DNA from: Phenylobacterium sp.
Lineage (GTDB): Bacteria > Pseudomonadota > Alphaproteobacteria > Caulobacterales > Caulobacteraceae
Direction: 5' to 3'
DNA: 64,000 nt
Assembly (NCBI RefSeq): GCF_030651185.1
Contig: NZ_JAUSCJ010000039.1
Location: 85,192 to 149,191, forward strand
Of this stretch, positions 25,526 through 33,570 are shown piece after piece. The translations under genes were made by a program, and so were the position numbers. The notes below the pieces were generated by a model. It made no database searches. It saw only the letters and a program-made list of their open reading frames with translations, and was not told the origin of the DNA. The first letter of the stretch is position 1. Each line of letters opens with the position of its first letter.

Positions 25526-26494
25526 ATGAGCGGACCGCAGCAAGGGTTCGCATCGCCGCCGGTCCGGCTGGTGTCGCGGGCCGTAATGCATCATGCCTTC
25601 CCGGTCCAGCTCGCTTGGCGGCGCGCCTTCGACGCCCATAGCCTGAGCCTACTGATGTGGCTGTCGGTCGAGTTGGCCAACACCGATCACCTGTTCGGGC
25701 CCCCGGAGCTCGCAGGCCTTTTACGCCTGGGCCGGATCGACGACGAGGTCCGTCGTCCGATCGCGGTCCGCGCCCTGGGCGCGAGCCTAAGCCTTGACTC
25801 AGAGACCATCCGCCGCTGGGCGAAGCGCTTGGTCGACGCCGGGTTCTGTGAACGGCGGCCGGAGGGGCTGATAGTTCCCTCCGCCGCCTATGAGCGCGAG
25901 GCCATCGAGCTCGCTTCACGCCAAACGCTCGAGGCGTTGGGCGCGCTGCTCGCGGACCTCAACCGCTGGGGCGTCACCTTGCCCCAAATATCCATGCCCA
26001 TCGGAGCCCGCCCGTGGGACGCGGCGCATGCCAACCCGACCTTGGTGCGCCGATTGTTCGTGCTGACGTTCCTCCAGTTCATCCTGCGGTTCGGCATCGA
26101 GAGCCAGGGAATGTTCGAGCGCAACATCATGAGCTCCAGCGTCTTCTTCTGTGTGTTCAGCGCCAACCACCGGCGGTTCTTCGACGACGACGACGCCGAC
26201 GACCTGAACCGGCGCTACGCCACCTTCGACACCCCGGTGCCGGCCGAGCTGCGCGAGCCGATAAGCATCCGCGCCATCGCCAAACGGCTGGACTATGCGG
26301 TAGAAACCACGCGCCGCCACGTCCACCGGCTCGTTGAAGCGAACCTCCTCGAACTGCGAGGGGACGGTTTCATCATGTCTGACGCGGCCCTGGCGCGACC
26401 CGAGATCGTCAAGAGCGCGGCCGATATCAGCGCCTCGTTGGCGATCATGCTGCGCCGCATGGACCGCGTCGCGGCCGCACTCGCGGTGGGCTGA
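25526..26494 (+). CDS. Curli-locus regulator A with two winged-helix segments
   Basis: A 322-residue cytoplasmic protein without a recognised family. Two segments look like winged-helix DNA-binding units: residues about 77-118 (R-R-P-I-A-V-R-A-L-G-A-S-L, E-T-I-R-R-W-A-K-R-L-V) and about 243-286 (R-E-P-I-S-I-R-A-I-A-K-R-L, E-T-T-R-R-H-V-H-R-L-V). A mostly helical region lies between them, with a D-D-D-D-A-D-D stretch near 220. The start at 25526 follows GGGAGCAGGG. The next gene is its paralogue. Regulation of the curli genes is inferred from position. Confidence 0.65.
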   Translation: MSGPQQGFASPPVRLVSRAVMHHAFPVQLAWRRAFDAHSLSLLMWLSVELANTDHLFGPPELAGLLRLGRIDDEVRRPIAVRALGASLSLDSETIRRWAKRLVDAGFCERRPEGLIVPSAAYEREAIELASRQTLEALGALLADLNRWGVTLPQISMPIGARPWDAAHANPTLVRRLFVLTFLQFILRFGIESQGMFERNIMSSSVFFCVFSANHRRFFDDDDADDLNRRYATFDTPVPAELREPISIRAIAKRLDYAVETTRRHVHRLVEANLLELRGDGFIMSDAALARPEIVKSAADISASLAIMLRRMDRVAAALAVG

Positions 26495-26498
26495 CGCC

Positions 26499-26580
26499 GC
26501 CCCATTTTGAGGCGCGCGAAGCGGGCGGGCCCCTCAAAATGGGCCAATCCGCCTTTCCAAGTCCTGAGTTCTGGGACTTG
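26499..26580. repeat. Inverted repeat with conserved flank, copy 1
   Basis: A 12-bp perfect stem, CCCATTTTGAGG (26501-26512) with CCTCAAAATGGG (26532-26543), encloses a 19-base GC-rich loop. Downstream is a conserved flank ending TTCTGGGACTT (26569-26579). A second copy with the same layout lies at 27888-27971, before csgF. It begins 3 bp after the regulator A stop and precedes regulator B. It could act as an attenuator, a terminator or an operator for the locus regulators, or be a dispersed genomic repeat. Confidence 0.7.
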
Positions 26581-26606
26581 TTTCGGGCAGGAGACTAGGC
26601 ACCGAC

Positions 26607-26645
26607 ATGGCAAACCCGGCCGCAGCACCCAACCGCATCCGATGA
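26607..26645 (+). CDS. Possible 12-codon leader peptide coupled to regulator B
   Basis: An ATG at 26607, preceded by CAGGAG about 15 bp upstream, opens a frame M-A-N-P-A-A-A-P-N-R-I-R that ends in a TGA overlapping the regulator B start (ATGA at 26642-26645). Regulator B itself has no good ribosome site, so reinitiation after this leader could drive it. The layout is seen in the sequence; translation is inferred. Confidence 0.3.
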   Translation: MANPAAAPNRIR

Positions 26646-27625
26646 CGGCCCATTGGCTTCACCAGCAGGCCGGGAGTGACGCCGTGCCGGTCAGGCTGCT
26701 GACCCGCATCGTCCTCGCCTGCGCCTTCCAGACCTCGATGGTCTGGCGACGAGCGTTTGGAGGGGACTACCTGAGCGCCATGGTGTGGCCTTCCATCGAC
26801 CTGGCCAACACCGAGTACATCTTCTCCCATGACGGGCTGTTTCAGCTGTTCCTGGATGGGAAGTTCCCGGACACACTGCGCCGGCCGATCTCCGTGCGGG
26901 CGATCGGCGCCAGCATGGGCCATGACGTCGAGACGGTGCGCCGGTCCACCAAGCGCCTGGTCGAGCGCGGACTGTGCGAGCACCTGGCCGCCGGCATGAT
27001 CGTCAAGTCGACGTCCTACGACGTGGATTACATCGAGACCGCCTCGCAACAGACCCTGGACCTGCTGACCGCGATGTTCGGTGAGTTCGAGCGCTGGAGC
27101 ATCACCTTCCCGGCCATCCGCCCCCTGGTGCTTAGCGGCTGTCCCTGGGACCAGGCCCTGCACAACGCCCAGGTTAAACGGCGCTTGTCTGTGCTGCTTC
27201 TGCTCGAGTTCATATTCCGCTATACGATTGAAAATCTGGATGTATTCGAACACAATCTGGTCGCGGCCGACGCGTTCCTCTGCATCTTCATCGAAAATAA
27301 CCGGCCCTTCGTCGAGGACGACGAACTGGCGATGAAATATTCGCTGTTGGAATCGCCGCCTCCCCCTGAGTTGCGGCGCCCGGCCAGTATTCGCGGCATC
27401 GCCCGCCGCACCGGCTATCCCGCCGAAACCACCCGGCGGCACGTCAACCGCCTGGTCGAAATGGGCTTCGTTGAGCGGCAAGGCGAGGGCCTGGTCATCC
27501 CGACCGCGGTCACGGTCCGGCCGGATTTCGTCAAGGTCATCGGCAACCTCAATTCGTCGCTGATCATGATGACTCGGCGGATCCAGCGCATCGCCAGCGA
27601 GCCGTCCGGGGCGGCGGCGAGCTAG
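26642..27625 (+). CDS. Curli-locus regulator B, paralogue of regulator A
   Basis: A 327-residue protein clearly related to regulator A along its length. Shared blocks include M-V-W-R-R-A-F, D-L-A-N-T-E, the first winged-helix block R-R-P-I-S-V-R-A-I-G-A-S, F-I-F-R-Y-T-I-E-N, and the second block R-R-P-A-S-I-R-G-I-A-R-R with E-T-T-R-R-H-V-N-R-L-V. The pair probably arose by tandem duplication and may bind as a heterodimer or to different operators. The start at 26642 is supported by the overlap with a possible leader peptide. The family is not recognised. Confidence 0.65.
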   Translation: MTAHWLHQQAGSDAVPVRLLTRIVLACAFQTSMVWRRAFGGDYLSAMVWPSIDLANTEYIFSHDGLFQLFLDGKFPDTLRRPISVRAIGASMGHDVETVRRSTKRLVERGLCEHLAAGMIVKSTSYDVDYIETASQQTLDLLTAMFGEFERWSITFPAIRPLVLSGCPWDQALHNAQVKRRLSVLLLLEFIFRYTIENLDVFEHNLVAADAFLCIFIENNRPFVEDDELAMKYSLLESPPPPELRRPASIRGIARRTGYPAETTRRHVNRLVEMGFVERQGEGLVIPTAVTVRPDFVKVIGNLNSSLIMMTRRIQRIASEPSGAAAS

Positions 27626-28147
27626 GCGCCCGCTCCATTATGGCCGAGGCGCCGATCCCTTTGTTCCCTTCTCCCCTTGGCCCCGAAGGGTTCGGATGAG
27701 GACTCTGCGCCGGCCACTCCGCATCGCCAGCTGATCGACCGGATGCTGTCTAGGCTGAGAGCCCACGCGGGCCCCTCATCCGTCAGCTTCGCTGCCACCT
27801 TCTCCCGCAAGGAGAGAAGGAAACCAGCGAGATCAACGGCGTGGCTCTGACTTTCCTCCCGCCCAATCGTTTACGAACCGTCGTGCGGCGCCCCGTTTTG
27901 AGGCGGACTGAATCGGTGCTCGCCTCAAAATGGGGCGCTTGCGCTTCCCAAGGCCAACGTTCTGGGACTTTCTGGGGGCACGGCGAAATGTCCACAAGCA
28001 TAGCCGGTGGAGAAGTTAAGACTGTGAAGCATTGGCGAAGAGGCTCTTCGCGCTCCGCGTCCAACCGTAGGGAACAATAGCCCTTCGGCGTTCGCGAAGT
28101 CCGCGAAGTTATACCTGACCACAACCCTGGAAGACTTGGAGAGACGA
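27626..28147. other. 522-bp spacer upstream of csgF, with dispersed repeats
   Basis: No convincing gene is present. Around 27772-27825 lies a common alphaproteobacterial intergenic repeat type (CCTTCTCCCGCAAGGAGAGA). At 27888-27971 lies the second copy of the inverted-repeat element. A 30-codon frame (M-S-T-S-I-A-G-G-E) from 27988 to 28080 follows it but has no other support. The csgF promoter should be in this spacer. Confidence 0.5.
27888..27971. repeat. Inverted repeat with conserved flank, copy 2
   Basis: An 18-bp stem, GCGCCCCGTTTTGAGGCG (27888-27905) against 27921-27938, has one position that would be G-U in RNA and a 15-base loop. It is followed by the same flank as copy 1, ending TTCTGGGACTT (27960-27970). 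The stem and flank are conserved while the loop differs, which suggests selection on structure. It lies about 180 bp before csgF. Confidence 0.7.
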
Positions 28148-28588
28148 ATGTCTTTCTCGAAAGTGGGCGCGTGCGCCCTGACGACGCTCGCCTACTTCTG
28201 CTCGCCCCTGGCGGTGGAGGCCGCGCAACTGACCTACACGCCGGTCAATCCGTCGTTCGGCGGTAATCCCGGCAACTCGGCGCACCTCCTGAGCGTCGCC
28301 AACGGGCAGAACAACTACGCTCCGCCGGCCGCCACGCCCGCCAGCGCCAGCCAGACCCAGGCGACCCAGTTCCTGCAACAATTGCAGAGCCGGTTCCTCT
28401 CGGCGCTGGCCTCCAACGTCACCGAGGCGATCTTCGGCGACAACCCGCAGAGCAGCGGCGAGATCGTCTTCGGCAGCCAGACCATCCGGTTCGACCGCGG
28501 CCTTGACGCCGTCGCCATCGACATCTTCGACGCGACCACGGGCCAGACCACGACCATCTCGGTCCCCGTCCTCCTGACCGGCCGCTAG
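28148..28588 (+). CDS. csgF: Curli assembly protein CsgF
   Basis: A 146-residue exported protein (E. coli CsgF 138). The signal peptide spans about residues 1-25. The mature N-terminus Q-L-T-Y-T-P-V-N-P-S-F-G-G-N-P is the CsgF hallmark that plugs into the CsgG pore. The C-terminal part reads T-I-R-F-D-R-G and I-D-I-F-D-A-T-T-G-Q. The start at 28148 has GGAGAGACG before it. csgG follows after 12 bp. Confidence 0.92.
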   Translation: MSFSKVGACALTTLAYFCSPLAVEAAQLTYTPVNPSFGGNPGNSAHLLSVANGQNNYAPPAATPASASQTQATQFLQQLQSRFLSALASNVTEAIFGDNPQSSGEIVFGSQTIRFDRGLDAVAIDIFDATTGQTTTISVPVLLTGR

Positions 28589-28600
28589 GGGCTTTTGCAC

Positions 28601-30043
28601 GTGTCCCTCCGCATCAAGCACATCCTCGCCACGTCGTGCGCCGCCCTGGCGCTCGCCGGCTGCGCCTCCGGCCCAGGCACCTTCGCTGGCCCCCGGCTCT
28701 ACACCCAGCCGCAGGCGGCCAAGGTCACCTCGTCCAGCCAGGACCTGATCGACCTGCCGCAGCCCGGCGCGCCGGTGGCGGTGGCGGTCTACGGCTTCGC
28801 CGACCAGACCGGCAAGTTCGACCCGACCGACAATATCCAGACCCTGTCGCGGGCCTTGTCCCAGGGCGCGACCTCGGTGCTGATTCAGTCCCTGCGCGAG
28901 GCCGGCGGCGGCAAGTGGTTCACCGTGCTGGAGCGCGAGCACCTCGATAACCTCCTGAAGGAGCGCCAGGTGATCACCGAGATGCGCCAGCGCTATCTCG
29001 GCGAGCGGGCGGTCAATCCCGACGCCCTGCCCTCGCTGCTGTTCGCCGGCGTGCTGCTGGAAGGCGGCGTGATCGGCTACGACACCAACACCCTGACCGG
29101 CGGCGCCGGCGCGCGCTTGCTCGGTGTCGGGGCCCAGGCCGACTACCGGCAGGACACGATAACCGTCTATCTGCGCGCCGTCGCCACCAAGACCGGCGAA
29201 GTGCTGGCCTCGGTGGTGGTCCGCAAGACCGTGGTTTCCGCGGGGCTGTCGGGCGGCGCGTTCCGCTATGTCAGCTACAAGAACCTCCTGGAGGCCGAGA
29301 CCGGCGTCACGGTCAACGAGCCGCGCACCATCGCGCTGGAGCAGGCCGTCCAGAAGGCGTCCTACGACCTGGTGCTCGAAGGCGTCCGGCTGAACGTCTG
29401 GTCGTTCGGCGACAAGCTCGCCGGGGCCGCCATGCTCGACAAGCACCTGGCCAGCTCGGAGGTTCCCCGCGCCCAGGCCAGGGCCACGGTCAAGCCGATC
29501 CCGGTGAGCCGCCCTCTCCCCGCCGTCGCGCCGGCTGCGCCGCCCCAGGCCCCGGAAGCGCCGCGCTCCGCGCCGTCGCCGAAGATGCAGACAGCCGAGC
29601 TGACTCCGGCCACCTTCGTCAGGCCCGCTCCGGTGATGGCCCCGTTGGCTACCGCGAGGGCTCCGGTGGCCCCGGCCCCCGAACCCATCGTCGTTGCGGT
29701 CATGCCCGCGCCGGCCCTACCCAAGCCCGTCAAGGCGCAGGAGCCAGGCCGCGCGGCGGTGCAGATCGGCGCCTATTCCTCGGCCGCCCTGGCTGACTCA
29801 GGCTGGACCAACACCGCCGCCAGGTTCCCGGAATTCGTGGCCGGAAAGGCCCGGCGGGTCGAGCGCGTCGAGCGGGACGGCCAGACCTTCTATCGTGCGT
29901 CGGTCGAGGGCTTCTCCGACAAGCCCGCCGCCCAGGCGTTCTGCGACGCCCTGAAAACCCGGGGCCGCGACTGTCTCGTCAAACTCCGTGCCGACGCCGG
30001 CGTCCGTATGGCGGCGGGATCCATCCAACGGCCGGGCGACTGA
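28601..30043 (+). CDS. csgG: Curli secretion channel CsgG fused to a C-terminal SPOR domain
   Basis: An outer-membrane lipoprotein of 480 residues, far longer than E. coli CsgG (277). The lipobox L-A-G-C puts the lipid anchor at Cys21. Residues about 45-275 are CsgG: V-A-V-A-V-Y-G-F-A-D-Q-T-G, F-T-V-L-E-R-E-H-L-D-N-L-L-K-E-R, and D-T-I-T-V-Y-L-R-A-V. A Pro/Ala-rich linker (about 290-390) leads to a SPOR-like domain (about 392-468, V-Q-I-G-A-Y-S-S to A-F-C-D-A-L), which in other proteins binds denuded peptidoglycan. GTG 28601 is preferred to TTG 28595 for its distance from AGGGGC. Confidence 0.88.
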   Translation: MSLRIKHILATSCAALALAGCASGPGTFAGPRLYTQPQAAKVTSSSQDLIDLPQPGAPVAVAVYGFADQTGKFDPTDNIQTLSRALSQGATSVLIQSLREAGGGKWFTVLEREHLDNLLKERQVITEMRQRYLGERAVNPDALPSLLFAGVLLEGGVIGYDTNTLTGGAGARLLGVGAQADYRQDTITVYLRAVATKTGEVLASVVVRKTVVSAGLSGGAFRYVSYKNLLEAETGVTVNEPRTIALEQAVQKASYDLVLEGVRLNVWSFGDKLAGAAMLDKHLASSEVPRAQARATVKPIPVSRPLPAVAPAAPPQAPEAPRSAPSPKMQTAELTPATFVRPAPVMAPLATARAPVAPAPEPIVVAVMPAPALPKPVKAQEPGRAAVQIGAYSSAALADSGWTNTAARFPEFVAGKARRVERVERDGQTFYRASVEGFSDKPAAQAFCDALKTRGRDCLVKLRADAGVRMAAGSIQRPGD

Positions 30044-30081
30044 CACCCGGCCAGCACCACCTCTGAAGGAGAGTCACGACC

Positions 30082-31047
30082 ATGAACTTCAAGCATCTCG
30101 CGCTCGGGGCCGCCTCGGCCCTGGCGCTCGGCTTTGGCGCCTCGGCGGCGCTGGCGGCCAACACCTCGACTGTCACCCAGCCCGGCGACTACAACGACGC
30201 CACCGTCACCCAGACCGGCGGCGCCCAGGGCACCTCGATCATCACCCAGTCGGGGGTCAACACTTCGGCCGCTCACGGCGTGGCGAGCGTGACCCAGGCC
30301 GGCGGGGCCACCAACGGCGCGTCGATCAACCAGCTCGCGGGCTCCCTGCGCGCCTCGGCGACCGTCGACCAGTCGGGATCCGGCAACAACCTGTCCGAAA
30401 TCACCCAGGACGACGCCGACGCCGTCGCCAGTGTGACGCAGGTTTCGACGGGCGCGGGCCAGAACCATGTCTCCGTCAACCAGAGCAACAACGACGGCGT
30501 CGAAGACCAGAACGCGCTCGTGTCACAGACCGGGGCGGGCAACGGGGTCACGATAGCCCAGACCCAGACCCTGTCGCTGGACGGGGCGGATACGTCCGTC
30601 ACCCAGGTCGGCGACGCCAACAGCGCCCTCGTCCTCCAGGGCGGCGAGGAGAACCTGGCGACCATCAGCCGGACGGGCGACAATGCAAGCGAGACGGTCA
30701 TCCAGACCGGCGCCAACAACATCGCCACCTCCGTTCGGGTCGGCAACGGCGACCTGATCTCGGTGATCCAGGCGAGCGACGGCAACATCAGCACCATCAC
30801 CGGTTCCGGCAGCACCAACACCATCTCCCTGCTGCAGGAGACCAGCAACGGCAACTCGAGCGACATCGATCAGGATGGCAACGACAACACCATCTTCCTG
30901 ACCCAGAACGCGCTGCTGGCCGCCAGCACGAGCGTCATCGCTCAGGCCGGCAACTATAACCTGGCGACCGTCACCCAGAGCGTGGTCGGCGGAACCAGCA
31001 CGATCACCCAGGCGGGTGATCACAACACCGCGACAGTGCGGCAATAG
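30082..31047 (+). CDS. Major curlin-repeat protein 1 (CsgA-like)
   Basis: A 321-residue secreted amyloid subunit. The signal peptide ends A-L-A at about residue 25. Almost the whole mature protein is a ladder of curlin repeats with the N-x-A-x-V-x-Q pattern, for example N-D-A-T-V-T-Q, S-A-T-V-D-Q-S-G and N-L-A-T-V-T-Q, and it ends N-T-A-T-V-R-Q. That is over twice the size of E. coli CsgA (151). AAGGAG lies before the ATG. It is a close paralogue of the next gene. Confidence 0.85.
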   Translation: MNFKHLALGAASALALGFGASAALAANTSTVTQPGDYNDATVTQTGGAQGTSIITQSGVNTSAAHGVASVTQAGGATNGASINQLAGSLRASATVDQSGSGNNLSEITQDDADAVASVTQVSTGAGQNHVSVNQSNNDGVEDQNALVSQTGAGNGVTIAQTQTLSLDGADTSVTQVGDANSALVLQGGEENLATISRTGDNASETVIQTGANNIATSVRVGNGDLISVIQASDGNISTITGSGSTNTISLLQETSNGNSSDIDQDGNDNTIFLTQNALLAASTSVIAQAGNYNLATVTQSVVGGTSTITQAGDHNTATVRQ

Positions 31048-31113
31048 CCGCGTGGCGGACGGGCGGCTTCGCGGCTGTCCCGTCCACCAGACCACCCCGA
31101 AGGAGTTCGGACC

Positions 31114-32082
31114 ATGACCATCAGAAACATCGCGCTCGGCGCCGTCTCGGCCCTGGCGCTCGGCTTCGGGGCCTCCGCGGCGCTGGCGGCCAATACCTCT
31201 ACCGTGACCCAGCCGGGCGACTACAACGACGCCACCGTCAACCAGACGGCCGGCACGCGGGGCACGTCGTCCATCACCCAGTCGGGGACGAACCTCTCGG
31301 CGACCCACGGCGTGGCCAGCGTCACCCAGGCCGGCGGCCTGACCAACCACTCGACCATCGACCAGCTCTCCGGCTCGACCCGCGCCTCGGCGACGGTAAG
31401 CCAGTCGGGCGGCGACACCGGCAACAACGTGACCAACGTCACCCAGGCCGGGGTCCTGGCTATCTCCAGCATCACCCAGGTCTCCACGGGAGTCGGCGCC
31501 AACACGGTCACGGTCGACCAGAGCGGCAACGGCGGCGCCGAGGCCCAGAACGCGGCGGTCACCCAGACCGGCGCCGGAAACGGCGCGACCGTATCCCAGA
31601 GCCAGGCGGTGTCGCTCACCGGCGCGGACGCCACGGTCACCCAGACGGGGAACAACAACACTGTCACCATCGAGCAATCGGGGTCCCGCTCACTGGCAAG
31701 CATCAGCCAGACCGGCAACTCCTCGAGTACGACCATGATCCAGTCCGGGACCGACAACATCTCCACCTACGACCGGACTGGGAATTCGGTCGCCACCGAC
31801 GTCACCCAGTCGAGCGACGGGAACACCAGCAGCATCACCGGCACGGGCGCCTTCGGGTCGGTCACCGTCCTGCAGGAAAACGTCGACGGCAACGCCAGCG
31901 ATATCGACCAGGACGGCGACTTCAACACCATTGCCGTGACTCAGGGCGGAACCAACGCCAGCACCAGCACCATCAGCCAGTCGGGGCGCGTCAATGTCGC
32001 AACCCTGATCCAGAGCACGGTGGGCGGAACCAGCACGATCACCCAGGCCGGCGACAACAACACCGCGACCGTCAGGCAGTAG
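31114..32082 (+). CDS. Major curlin-repeat protein 2 (CsgA-like)
   Basis: A 322-residue paralogue of the preceding curlin, with near-identical first 50 residues (signal peptide and N-T-S-T-V-T-Q-P-G-D-Y-N-D-A-T-V) and end (N-T-A-T-V-R-Q), and a more diverged middle. The repeat ladder includes N-T-V-T-I-E-Q-S-G and S-S-T-T-M-I-Q-S-G. GAAGGAG precedes the start by 9 bp. The pair reflects a recent tandem duplication with conserved ends. Confidence 0.85.
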   Translation: MTIRNIALGAVSALALGFGASAALAANTSTVTQPGDYNDATVNQTAGTRGTSSITQSGTNLSATHGVASVTQAGGLTNHSTIDQLSGSTRASATVSQSGGDTGNNVTNVTQAGVLAISSITQVSTGVGANTVTVDQSGNGGAEAQNAAVTQTGAGNGATVSQSQAVSLTGADATVTQTGNNNTVTIEQSGSRSLASISQTGNSSSTTMIQSGTDNISTYDRTGNSVATDVTQSSDGNTSSITGTGAFGSVTVLQENVDGNASDIDQDGDFNTIAVTQGGTNASTSTISQSGRVNVATLIQSTVGGTSTITQAGDNNTATVRQ

Positions 32083-32153
32083 GACGGCCCGCGGGGCCGG
32101 GGCGGTGCGGGGGGGGCCGCCCCGGCAGGGTTCAGGAAAGGTAGACGCACAAG

Positions 32154-33014
32154 ATGATCGGCATCGACGTCATCAGACGCTTCGTCGTCGCCCCCGGCGC
32201 CGCGATCGTACTGGCCTGCACAACACCGGCCGCGGCGGCCTGCCTGACCGGGGCCGGCAACCTCGCCGCCATCGCCCAGGAAGGCGGCAACGCCCAGGCT
32301 ACGGTCGATCAGACCAGCCAGGCGAACGGCGCGGCCTGTGTCGACCAGGGCGGCGACGACGCCACCGCCAGCATCCTGCAGATCGGCTCGGCCGAGCCCA
32401 ATGTCGCGAGCATCGTCCAGACGGGCGGCGCGGACCAGGTCGCCTACATCGGCCAGGACGGCGACCGCAACCAGGCCTCCATCGGCCAGTCCCAGGCGAA
32501 CGGCGCTACCACGCTGGGCTCCGGATCGCTGCTGCCCGCCGGGTTCCTGGCGCGGCTGACCGGCGCCGGCCCCGCCAGCGGCTACGGCGCGGTCATCGCC
32601 CAGGACGGCTCGCTTAACAACGCGTCGATCCAGCAGGGCTCAGACGGCGCCTATGCCGAGGTCGGCCAGGACGGCAACGCCAACACCGCCGCGATCCTCC
32701 AGGACGGCCTATCGTCGGGCCTCACCGGTAACTTCGCCAGCCTCTACCAGAACGGCTCGGGCAACCTCGGCCAGCTTGAACAGACCGGCGAGGCCAACTC
32801 CGCCGACCTCACCCAGACCGGCTCGAACCTGATCGGCTCCATCGCCCAGACAGGGAACACCAACACCGCCTCGCTGACCCAGACCGGCTCCGGGCTCGCC
32901 TACGCCATCGTTCAGGACGGGACCTCCACCGTGGCGGGCGGGATCACCCTGACCGGGGTGACCAACGTCTCGGTGATGCAGGCGAACGTGCAGACCATCG
33001 TAACGGCGCGCTGA
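32154..33014 (+). CDS. Curlin-repeat protein 3
   Basis: A 286-residue exported protein with a different N-terminus from the first two (signal peptide about 1-30, ending A-A-A) and curlin-like repeats such as N-L-A-A-I-A-Q, N-Q-A-S-I-G-Q, N-T-A-A-I-L-Q and N-T-A-S-L-T-Q. An insertion of about 25 residues rich in Gly/Leu/Ala (about 120-145) breaks the ladder. Two Cys lie near the N-terminus (A-C-L and A-C-V). It may be a nucleator (CsgB-like) or an accessory fibre subunit. Confidence 0.78.
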   Translation: MIGIDVIRRFVVAPGAAIVLACTTPAAAACLTGAGNLAAIAQEGGNAQATVDQTSQANGAACVDQGGDDATASILQIGSAEPNVASIVQTGGADQVAYIGQDGDRNQASIGQSQANGATTLGSGSLLPAGFLARLTGAGPASGYGAVIAQDGSLNNASIQQGSDGAYAEVGQDGNANTAAILQDGLSSGLTGNFASLYQNGSGNLGQLEQTGEANSADLTQTGSNLIGSIAQTGNTNTASLTQTGSGLAYAIVQDGTSTVAGGITLTGVTNVSVMQANVQTIVTAR

Positions 33015-33021
33015 GGATAGG

Positions 33022-33480
33022 ATGCGCGCCACGATCCTCATCGCCGCCGCGACCCTCATCCTGGCGGCCGGCCCAACACGCGCCGGGCCGCCGAACCCTG
33101 ACATCCTGGTCGACCAGGTCGCCGGGGCGGTGACGCGCGCCTCGGTGCGGGTGGAGAGCCTCACGCCTCAGCGCGGGACCCTGGCGGTGGCGAACGTGCC
33201 GTCCAGCGCCGGGGCCCGCACCGCCATAGCCCAGCCCAGGAACGCACTGGACCGCTGCGAGGCCATCCTGCGCGGCGAGGCGCAAGCCGTGAAAGGCCTC
33301 GACTGCGGGGTCGGCCAGCTTGAGGCGCTGCGTCGGGAGGTCGAGGCCGAGCCGCCTTCGTCGCTCGGCACGGACCTGGACCGACTATCCAAGGACCTGG
33401 AGTCGATCACCAGCACTCCGCAATTGACGGACCCGGCCACCGGCGCGCCAGCCATCGCTATCCTGCGCGCGCCCGGCTAG
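33022..33480 (+). CDS. Unknown secreted protein at the end of the curli operon
   Basis: A 152-residue protein with a signal peptide (about 1-21, ending T-R-A), then P-P-N-P-D-I-L-V-D-Q-V-A-G. It follows the third curlin by 7 bp with GGATAGG directly before its ATG, so it belongs to the operon. Two Cys (D-R-C-E-A-I and L-D-C-G-V) could form a disulfide. It resembles none of CsgC, CsgE or CsgH by eye. It could be a periplasmic chaperone that stops early fibre formation, but this is inferred from location only. Confidence 0.6.
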   Translation: MRATILIAAATLILAAGPTRAGPPNPDILVDQVAGAVTRASVRVESLTPQRGTLAVANVPSSAGARTAIAQPRNALDRCEAILRGEAQAVKGLDCGVGQLEALRREVEAEPPSSLGTDLDRLSKDLESITSTPQLTDPATGAPAIAILRAPG

Positions 33481-33570
33481 CGCAGGCGGCCGCCGAGGCC
33501 CGCACCATCGCCAATCTGATCAGGGTCATGCCCGAGCCGCGCCAGTCCCATGTGCGCAAGAGGTTCGACC

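Noticed and set aside
28109..29446. A 445-codon minus-strand frame opposite csgF and csgG
   Set aside because: CsgF and CsgG motifs are clear on the plus strand. The antisense translation is low-complexity.
30082..33014. RTX or adhesin repeats instead of curlin
   Set aside because: The spacing and N-x-A-x-V-x-Q pattern and the adjacent csgF and csgG fit curlin. No G-G-x-G-x-D calcium motifs are present.
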